A DNA stretch of 64,000 bases from Shouchella shacheensis (GTDB taxonomy: Bacteria; Bacillota; Bacilli; Bacillales; Bacillaceae_D): assembly GCF_001484965.1 (NCBI RefSeq), contig NZ_LLYY01000008.1, positions 1 through 64,000 of the forward strand. The letters run 5' to 3'. The notes under the pieces were generated by a model. That model made no database searches. It was not told where the DNA came from and saw nothing but the letters and a program-made list of their open reading frames with translations. Positions 58,403-64,000 of this stretch are shown here, piece after piece (positions within the stretch are counted from its first letter, which is position 1; the number at the start of each line of letters is the position of its first letter). The position numbers and the translations under genes are program-made.

Positions 58403-58722
58403 CTAACAATCTAGCGAGCAGATGTCTAATAGAAGGGCTTGGGAATCTGGGGAAGTGGAGGCGGTTTGAACAGAAGCAAGGGTCTTGGAAGGCCTGTTAG
58501 CAATCTCGGCTTTAAAATTTCAAGGCAGGACTGAGAATCTCGACAGTAAAAATTGTATCGCCATGTAACAGTTACCCATAATAACAAAACCACTCCTGAA
58601 GTGTAATATAGAAGTGGTTTTTTCATTCCAAAAACGTTTTTTTTACGCCTGTTTACGGAAAAAACTCGCAATTAGGAGCTGATTTACTGTTGGTTAAATA
58701 TGCAGATAGATGTCTAGTTAAA
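58403..58722. other. Gene-free AT-rich stretch
   Basis: No supported gene. A minus-strand frame of 81 codons at 58426-58671 has no ribosome binding site and a low-complexity proline/leucine end. A terminator-like hairpin is at 58585-58624. This is the left edge of a second AT-rich accessory region. Confidence 0.4.
58585..58624 (+). terminator. Terminator-like hairpin, no gene in front
   Basis: AAACCACT and AGTGGTTT pair around about 18 bases, with a T run on the + strand. Nothing coding ends upstream on that strand. Confidence 0.55.
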
Positions 58723-58789
58723 AAATATTGCGCTTTATCGAGCAATATTTGAGCAGACAGCTTTTAGATTTATCTCCTATGATAAATCT
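58723..58789. promoter_or_regulatory. Two inverted repeats before the frameshifted MFS gene
   Basis: First repeat: AAATATTGC (58723) and GCAATATTT (58742-58750), 10-base centre. Second: AGATTTATC (58766) and GATAAATCT (58781-58789), 6-base centre, ending at the MFS Shine-Dalgarno. A TATGAT (58778) within the second could be a -10. They are candidate operators, or the second could be an RNA hairpin at the ribosome binding site. Confidence 0.5.
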
Positions 58790-58801
58790 GAGGTGATACG
58801 C

Positions 58802-60021
58802 ATGCTCCGAGCTTTAAAGAGAGCCAACATTAGAGATTACTTGCTTGCCACAACTTTTTCAAGTTTGGGTAACAGTATAAGTGCCTTTGCTTGTTTATTT
58901 ATCGCATATGAGCTTACAAGCTCTGAATGGCATACTACACTCAGTGCAGCTGCCACAACAGCTCCCTACTTGATAGTCGGGCTACCTGGGGGAATTGTTG
59001 CAGATTGGTACCCAAAACAGTTTTTACTGCAACGGTTGTCACTGGTTTATATCTTATTGTTAATGACGCTTTTTATCATTGGTGTTTTTGGTGCACTTTT
59101 TGGTTGCTACTCACACTTACATTTGCACTACATACCATTGGAAGTTTCTACAATCCTCCATTGAGAGCTTTATTGCCGTTAATTACGCTTCAAGAAGAAC
59201 GTTCTACAGTTAATAGCCTATTTGACCTTGTGAGTCGAGGATCAACGGTATTAAACCCAATGATTGCGGGAGCTTTTATTTTATTTATGGAGTTGTATGT
59301 ATTGTTTGCTGTGAGCATGGCTTGCTTTATCCTTACATTTCTAAAGTTAAAAAAGATCAACGTTTCTGAGTTCAAAACATCTGATAGAAAGTCTTTACGA
59401 AAAGGGTGTGAGTCACTTGCCCAATTTTTTACATGGGCTAAAAACGATTCGATGATGCGATTACTTTTTCCTTCAACTTTTATGGTGGTATTCTTCTATA
59501 CGTGGACATGGCAAGTTGGTCTTTTATTAGCTCTCCATGAGCTCACCCAAAATGGTGAAGAATACTACACCTTTCTACAAGGAATTTTTGGTGCAGTTGT
59601 TGTTATTGCTAATATAGTGATCCCTATTGTTTTTAAGCATTTCTCCATCAAAACCTACGCGTACGCATCTTTACTATGGGGTATAGGAATGCTTGGCTTT
59701 GGTTTATTTTATAACGTCCCAGGGTTCATATTTAGTATAACTATTGTTGGCTTATCCGTGCCTTTCGCTGGCTTGGCTCGTGTCTATATTCTACAACATT
59801 ATGTTCCAGAGTCCATGCATGGTAGGGGATTTAGTGCGAACGCTGTACTTTTATATGCTTCAAACACCTTGTCATTGCTACTGATCGGTTATCTCGCTTC
59901 ATATGTAGAAATTGCTTCACTGATGCTTATTAGTGCTGTACTCATGCTACTAAGCAGCTTCTGTTTAATAGTGATCATTACTATAAAGCGACCGAAAGTT
60001 AGAAGGAGTGATGCCATATAA
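58802..60021 (+). pseudogene. MFS transporter with a single-base frameshift
   Basis: Two frames together encode one MFS protein of about 406 residues. The first (from ATG 58802, after GAGGTGA) gives four N-terminal helices ending at a T run, and the second continues with LLLTLTFALHTIGSFYNPPLRALLP to 60021. Restoring one T in the T5 run at 59097-59101 joins them as GALFWLLLTLTFALH. Either a real inactivating deletion or a homopolymer sequencing error. Its 3' end overlaps the converging AraC gene by 57 bases. Substrate unknown. Confidence 0.8.
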
Positions 60022-60747
60022 TGTTTTAAAATAAAAGGTGTAACTCGAAACATTTTTAAACCCATACTCATGACTAATGGAAGTAATTGTTTTCACGTTT
60101 CTCTTTAAATCTTCTTGACTTTTCATCACTCGGTAGATCTGTAACCAAGAATAAGGAGAGGTTCCTGTTTGCTCTTTAAAAATTCGACTAAATTGATACT
60201 TGCTTGTATTTGCGACAGATGCCATCTCACCTAGGTTCCATTGGTTCCGATAACTTTGTTTTAGAGCGTCGATAACACGTTCCACCAAAGCATGATCATG
60301 AACCGAACTCCAAGATGACTGATAACTATGAATCGTGTATTGCTTTAGTAAATGAACAAATTGAAAGATGCTATGCTCAATAAAATTCAATAAGTCATCT
60401 TGATTCGGTTGACTTCGTAAATATCCTCGTACAAAGTTAGACCATTGATTGAGGGATGGATATTTATAAGTAACGCTGGCAAACGTTAAGTCCGTACTGT
60501 GGAATAAATCAGAATTAATCTCAATAAGAAACTTCTCTTCTGTAACCGACAATTGGCGGTGTGAATCGTGAGGATTTAAGAGTAATAATTCGTCTCGACC
60601 AATTTGAAAATCACCCTGCTGGGTAGAATATCTACTTGGTCCTTTTAGAGAAAAGATACATTTGTAAACTCCATCGTCTCTCCAAGGTCTTTCTCCAAGC
60701 CCATCATGACGGTATAGAATTCCTCCATTTGAGGATAGTATATACAT
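59965..60747 (-). CDS. AraC family transcriptional regulator
   Basis: 260 residues with an N-terminal cupin-like sensing domain (RDELLLLNPHDSHRQ) and C-terminal double helix-turn-helix (about 165-255: NLGEMASVANTSKYQFSRIFKEQTGTSPYSWLQIYRVMKSQEDL, then ISHEYGFKNVSSYTFYFKTLYGITPSNFR). It converges on and overlaps the MFS gene; control of that transporter is a guess from context. ATG 60747 follows AAAGGGTGAA. Confidence 0.88.
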   Translation of the reverse strand: MYILSSNGGILYRHDGLGERPWRDDGVYKCIFSLKGPSRYSTQQGDFQIGRDELLLLNPHDSHRQLSVTEEKFLIEINSDLFHSTDLTFASVTYKYPSLNQWSNFVRGYLRSQPNQDDLLNFIEHSIFQFVHLLKQYTIHSYQSSWSSVHDHALVERVIDALKQSYRNQWNLGEMASVANTSKYQFSRIFKEQTGTSPYSWLQIYRVMKSQEDLKRNVKTITSISHEYGFKNVSSYTFYFKTLYGITPSNFRSLYSNDHY

Positions 60748-61227
60748 GGGAATTCACCCTTTACGATAATCTTACCACTAAAAAACGAACTAACCTACAC
60801 AAATGCTTCTTCAGCTATATGGTCCTAAAAAAGAAAACGGACGCTAACTCTTATTTAAGTTTAGCGCCTCGTTAGTTAAATATTGTTTAATCGTATACTG
60901 AAATAGGGGTTGCCTACTACCCTTCCATTCACTCAAGCCATCTTGGGGCTGTTTTTTTAAAGTGAACGCCTTTGCCTAGCCACGTTAAAAAAATACCCCG
61001 AAGAGACTTCGAGAGATTCATGACCAGTAATTGAAGGGCAATCACCGTTTCACTGGTGTTTCGAAGGCATGCTCGGATAAGACCGGGCCATAGAAACGCC
61101 CATCCGTGGACATGGCTCATGGCCACCTTAGCCTCAACTCCACATTCGTATGGGCTTTCCCACGGACCAGCGCCTGTGAAGCACCGTTCTGTAAATTAAA
61201 AGCCTTAAATCACACTGTTCCGGTGAA
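60748..61227. other. Intergenic stretch with an inverted repeat and a possible transposase remnant
   Basis: About 480 bases. A hairpin ACGCTAACT/AGTTTAGCG lies at 60841-60866, followed by GTTAGTTAAA that echoes CGAACTAACC at 60785. A minus-strand frame at 60929-61126 is described separately. No full gene is supported. Confidence 0.4.
60929..61126 (-). pseudogene. Possible transposase C-terminal remnant
   Basis: A 65-codon frame ends in VMNLSKSLRGIFLTWLGKG, a hydrophobic/basic tail of the kind seen at transposase C-termini, with no start region or ribosome binding site. The call is by resemblance only; the family (IS4, IS1182 or other) cannot be named. It supports past insertion-sequence activity in this AT-rich area. 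Confidence 0.3.
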
Positions 61228-61503
61228 TTATTTACCTTGTATCTCTGCTTCTAAAGTATTGAAGTCCACTCCGTTGTTAAGGCAGCAATCCACTAATTTC
61301 CCGTCAATAGCAACCGCCGGAATCGATTGAACCCCATACTCTTTAGCTTTATCTCCACATTCATTGGTGTCACACTTTTCGTTCAAATCATACACAACAA
61401 CTTGATGCTCAGAACTTTGTTGCGTAAGTTCCTTGACTCGTTTTACAGTGCCTTCACAGATGGGGCAACCTGACGTAAATACTTCTACTAAACGCTTAGC
61501 CAT
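61228..61503 (-). CDS. Thioredoxin/glutaredoxin-like protein with CPIC motif
   Basis: A small thioredoxin-fold protein of 91 residues. The redox motif is CPIC (13-16), the cis-proline region is SIPAVAIDG, and two extra cysteine groups occur (KCDTNEC, DCC). Mercury- or thiol-related reductases of this type sit in metal-resistance operons. It starts 2 bases after the MerR stop (AAAGGAGTGAG signal), so the two are an operon. Probable role: thiol-disulfide exchange or metal handling. Confidence 0.82.
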   Translation of the reverse strand: MAKRLVEVFTSGCPICEGTVKRVKELTQQSSEHQVVVYDLNEKCDTNECGDKAKEYGVQSIPAVAIDGKLVDCCLNNGVDFNTLEAEIQGK

Positions 61504-61505
61504 TT

Positions 61506-61913
61506 CTAACTCACTCCTTTAAAATTTTTGATAATGGGACATTCTCCTTTTGAAACACTGGAACCAGGACACTTTTCCGTCAAGTCTTCAAGCAATGTTT
61601 TCATTTGGTGTAGATCATGAATTTTCGTTTCAATCTCTTTTATTTTACTTGTTGCAAAATCTTGGATTTCCACAGAACGAAAATTTTCATCCTTTGAAGC
61701 AGATAAGAGGTTTTTAATTTCTTCGAGAGTAAACCCTAAATCCTGCGTAAGTTTGATGAATTTAACATCTTCTACGACTTCTTGAGGGAATTTCCTGTAA
61801 CCTGATTCCGTTCGAGGAGGATCAGAAATTAACTCACGCCTTTCATAATATCGAATGGTTTCAATATTGACGTTTGCTTCTTTTGCTACTTGGCTTATTG
61901 TTAATCCTTCCAT
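61506..61913 (-). CDS. MerR family transcriptional regulator
   Basis: 135 residues: N-terminal winged helix (ISQVAKEANVNIETIRYYERRELI), coiled dimerisation helix (about 80-112) and a C-terminal metal-site loop with Cys 115 and Cys 125. The cysteine found near residue 79 of mercury-type MerR is missing (ENFRSVE instead), so mercury sensing of the usual three-coordinate type is unlikely. Its promoter has a MerR-like palindrome. It controls the thioredoxin-like gene and itself. Confidence 0.88.
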   Translation of the reverse strand: MEGLTISQVAKEANVNIETIRYYERRELISDPPRTESGYRKFPQEVVEDVKFIKLTQDLGFTLEEIKNLLSASKDENFRSVEIQDFATSKIKEIETKIHDLHQMKTLLEDLTEKCPGSSVSKGECPIIKNFKGVS

Positions 61914-61935
61914 TTCATCCCCTCCTTGGCTATTA

Positions 61936-61966
61936 GTATGTACCCTGTACTATGGTACAGGGTCAA
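61936..61966 (-). promoter_or_regulatory. MerR-type promoter and operator
   Basis: On the minus strand TTGACC (-35, 61966-61961) is followed after 19-20 bases by CATACT/ACATAC (-10). The spacer holds ACCCTGTAC-CATA-GTACAGGGT (61942-61963), a 9-bp perfect inverted repeat. The over-long spacer is the mark of MerR-regulated promoters. Confidence 0.82.
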
Positions 61967-62003
61967 TAGTAATTTTATCCTTTTTATCAATAACCTTTTT
62001 CCA

Positions 62004-62060
62004 TTAACTGCCCCAATCATAAGATTGATAATCGGTTTCAGTATAGAACTTTATTTCCAT
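62004..62060 (-). CDS. Putative 18-residue small ORF
   Basis: Frame MEIKFYTETDYQSYDWGS-stop, with a strong AAAGGAGGG ribosome binding site 7 bases before the ATG at 62060. It lies upstream of the merR promoter on the same strand. It could be a small peptide, a leader, or the N-terminal scrap of a lost gene. No homology is recognised. Confidence 0.3.
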   Translation of the reverse strand: MEIKFYTETDYQSYDWGS

Positions 62061-62126
62061 GTAAGACCCTCCTTTTAACTTGATCTGGCAGTCTAAAGAA
62101 ACCTTAAGCGAGTGGACGCCGAAGCT

Positions 62127-62155
62127 AGAAAAAACTTGCTAGAACGCTAGCACGC
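62127..62155 (-). terminator. Intrinsic terminator of the penicillin acylase gene
   Basis: On the minus strand TGCTAG-cgtt-CTAGCA is followed by AGTTTTTTC, about 15 bases after the gene's stop codon. Confidence 0.75.
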
Positions 62156-62166
62156 AAAAGCGATTT

Positions 62167-64000
62167 CTATTCAGGAACAAGCTGCAAGTGCTCACCTTCT
62201 GCCCGATATACCTCTAAATCGGTCGAAGTCGCGTGAAATCGACCTTCCACCCAGTCTTCAAGCTGACTGTGGTACGTATCACTGGTCACGTGTCCTGATT
62301 GGCCCGGGCCGACAATATGGTAGCTCTCGCTCAAGTCCTGCAAATCCATCACGCCTCGCCAGCCGGCTCCGTGGGTCGTCGCCCCGGTTTCACTGTTGTA
62401 GCCGGCCGCCATAACCGTGATGCGGCTGCCATCCACGGGAGTAGGGCTTGCATTGAAGAGATAGTTAAGCGGAGTGACGGCCGCAAGCGGGTGGCTAAAC
62501 GTCACCTGGTGGAACTCTCCCCATTGCCACTCCTCTGGCGTACTTCCTTGAAGCGCTTCGGCACGATCGACGGCTTGTTGAAGGCTGGCCGTGGCGACTT
62601 CACCAAGACCGCCCCCTGCCTCGATCCACGGTCCAGCATCTCCAGCATGGGCCGCACGGATCAGCTCATCAACGATTCCAGCCCGGCCTTCAAATAGTTC
62701 AAGCATTTCTTCTGGAATCCGCTCTTTAAACAGGAGGGCGGACAGCTCCTCCATCCAAAAATGAAACAGCAGCGGTCCGGCTTCCTCGCGGTTATCGAGC
62801 TGGTTCCATGAGGCAAGCATTTCGAGCGCCTCTCTGTCGATGGCTCGCAAGCTCTCCTTATTTAGTGCCTCTGTTAAAATCGGAAGCATTTCTTCAGCCT
62901 GCAGGTTCACGGTGTCCATCTGTAGCGTCTGCATGTCTTCGGCCGTGTGCGCATCGCTTTCTCCAAGTACATCAAGGATGCGTTGATGACGATAAGGTTG
63001 AGCCCATGTGTGCGAGAGATGATATGGGTAATCCTCTCCGCCAATTTGATTGTTTGCGGTGGAGATCATTCCTGATTCGGGGTTCACAATCTTCGGCAAC
63101 TCCTCCCAGGGAATGTAGCCTTCCCATTCATAATCCGCGTCCCAGCCTGGTACAGGCAAAAGGGCGTCTTCCTCACTTGAGCGTATCGGAATTTTTCCGT
63201 TGGCCCGGTAGGCAATCGTCCCGTCTGTACTCGCAAAAACAAAATTTTGCGCGGGGGTCTGGAAGTCGGTTAAGGCTTCGCTAAACGCGTCCCAATCATC
63301 GGCCCTGTTGTAATCCAACACGGCTTGAAGTTCCGTTGAAGCTTCGTGAGCGGTCCAGCGCATCGAGAGCGCGTAATCGGCTTCCTCATCAACATGAGCA
63401 TATTCAGAGAGGAGCGGTCCGTTCCTTGTCAGCACCACCTCATGCAACACAGGCTCTTCTTCTCCAGAGATCGCAATCTCTTCGGTGACGACCTCGGCAT
63501 CGTACCATTCTCCCTCATAGCGAAACTGTTCAGGGTTGTCAGGGTTGCGCTCTTCTAAATAAAGCTGCTGTACATCCGGCCCGACATTCGTCACGCCCCA
63601 GGCAATGTCTTGATTGTGACCAAGGATAATGCCAGGAACGCCAGCGAAAATCACGCCGGTCACATCGACGGTAGGGGAGGAGAGGTGGCTTTCATACCAG
63701 ATGCTCGGTGTTCCCATTCCTAGATGTGGATCATCGGCAAGAAGCGGCTGTCCGGACGCGGTTTTTTCCCCGGAAAGCACCCAGTTATTGCTTCCATTAA
63801 AAGGGTGAGGCAAATACGAGGAGACGTTGGCAAACGCTTTTTCTACATCCACGTCCGAATCCTTGACCGCTTCTAAAATCACAGGCCCATCCTCTGGATA
63901 GCTTGGCAAAAGATCCAGTGCTTCCTCTTCACTCACATTTTGGGCCAGCCAATAGCGAAACGCCTGCCCTTGCCAGTTGCCGCCAAGGTCATAGGCCATA
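62167..64000 (-). CDS. Penicillin acylase family protein (5' end outside the window)
   Basis: An Ntn-hydrolase of which 610 C-terminal residues are visible. The new N-terminal serine of the beta chain is in NGSNNWVLSG (near 63790), followed by LLADDPHLGMGTPSIWYE, GVTNVGPDVQQLY and the late TPVDGSRITV and GPGQSGH segments, all typical of penicillin G acylase/AHL acylase precursors. These are secreted or cell-wall enzymes and cleave amide side chains. The start, signal peptide and alpha chain are not visible. Acidic composition (many D/E) fits an enzyme working in saline or alkaline surroundings. Confidence 0.88.
   Translation of the reverse strand, partial: MAYDLGGNWQGQAFRYWLAQNVSEEEALDLLPSYPEDGPVILEAVKDSDVDVEKAFANVSSYLPHPFNGSNNWVLSGEKTASGQPLLADDPHLGMGTPSIWYESHLSSPTVDVTGVIFAGVPGIILGHNQDIAWGVTNVGPDVQQLYLEERNPDNPEQFRYEGEWYDAEVVTEEIAISGEEEPVLHEVVLTRNGPLLSEYAHVDEEADYALSMRWTAHEASTELQAVLDYNRADDWDAFSEALTDFQTPAQNFVFASTDGTIAYRANGKIPIRSSEEDALLPVPGWDADYEWEGYIPWEELPKIVNPESGMISTANNQIGGEDYPYHLSHTWAQPYRHQRILDVLGESDAHTAEDMQTLQMDTVNLQAEEMLPILTEALNKESLRAIDREALEMLASWNQLDNREEAGPLLFHFWMEELSALLFKERIPEEMLELFEGRAGIVDELIRAAHAGDAGPWIEAGGGLGEVATASLQQAVDRAEALQGSTPEEWQWGEFHQVTFSHPLAAVTPLNYLFNASPTPVDGSRITVMAAGYNSETGATTHGAGWRGVMDLQDLSESYHIVGPGQSGHVTSDTYHSQLEDWVEGRFHATSTDLEVYRAEGEHLQLVPE

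Noticed and set aside
58290-58410. c-di-AMP (ydaO/yuaA) riboswitch for the hydrolase
   Set aside because: The conserved segments of that class, such as the GGTGAAT and CAGCTAAC blocks, are not present by eye; kept only as an unclassified leader.
58426-58671. 81-codon minus-strand frame between the hydrolase and the MFS gene
   Set aside because: No ribosome binding site, crosses a terminator-like hairpin, and ends in a low-complexity proline/leucine tail.

Overview
The window is bacterial and reads as a chromosome segment of a Bacillaceae species, most likely an alkaliphilic or moderately halophilic one near Shouchella/Alkalihalobacillus. Evidence for this is the purEKBCSQLFMNHD operon in Bacillus subtilis order, with a yebG (NETI) gene upstream and yerA and yerC downstream; a guanine-type purine riboswitch and PurR-like boxes in front of purE; AAGGAGG-type ribosome binding sites with frequent GTG/TTG starts; and many intrinsic terminators. 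The genus is an inference from gene order and protein style. No database search was run.

Layout. 1-150 is the 3' end of a 5S rRNA with its terminator. 372-2590 holds a DHA2-type drug exporter and an N-terminally truncated MFS remnant. 2.9-18.4 kb is a visibly AT-rich island with a complete DNA phosphorothioation system: dptFGH (restriction module, + strand) converging on dndBCDE-dndA (modification module, - strand), with a shared bidirectional terminator. 18.6-38.0 kb is housekeeping and metabolic: a histidine phosphatase, an S9 peptidase, a proline-utilisation group (proline dehydrogenase, a sigma-54 activator and P5C dehydrogenase, both enzyme genes having near-consensus -24/-12 promoters), two futalosine-pathway menaquinone genes, an Lrp regulator with a split chromate transporter, a type III polyketide synthase with its methyltransferase, a CitA/DcuS-type two-component system, a gamma-carbonic anhydrase-like protein, acetyltransferases and a CPBP-family membrane protein.

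38.1-51.1 kb is the purine operon with its promoter, PurR-like operator and riboswitch. It is followed by a DUF2892 protein, a YerA-type adenine deaminase homologue, yerC, a TetR regulator with an NAD(P)-binding target gene (both carry the same 15-bp operator-like sequence), a canonical adenine deaminase, and a LysM/SleB-type cell-wall hydrolase behind a structured leader. 58.7-62.1 kb is again AT-rich and looks accessory: a frameshifted MFS gene with an AraC regulator, a possible transposase remnant, and a MerR regulator with a CPIC thioredoxin-like protein. The window ends inside a penicillin-acylase family gene.

The clearest 'system' is the Dnd/Dpt cluster, a known type of system; its DptF carries an apparent extra N-terminal DUF4145-like domain and its dndA lies at the 3' end of the operon. 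Less explained are a terminator-associated intergenic hairpin repeat (four copies plus fragments), an untranslated repeat-rich element after purD, the leader of the cell-wall hydrolase and an 18-codon small ORF. Base composition was judged by eye, not computed.
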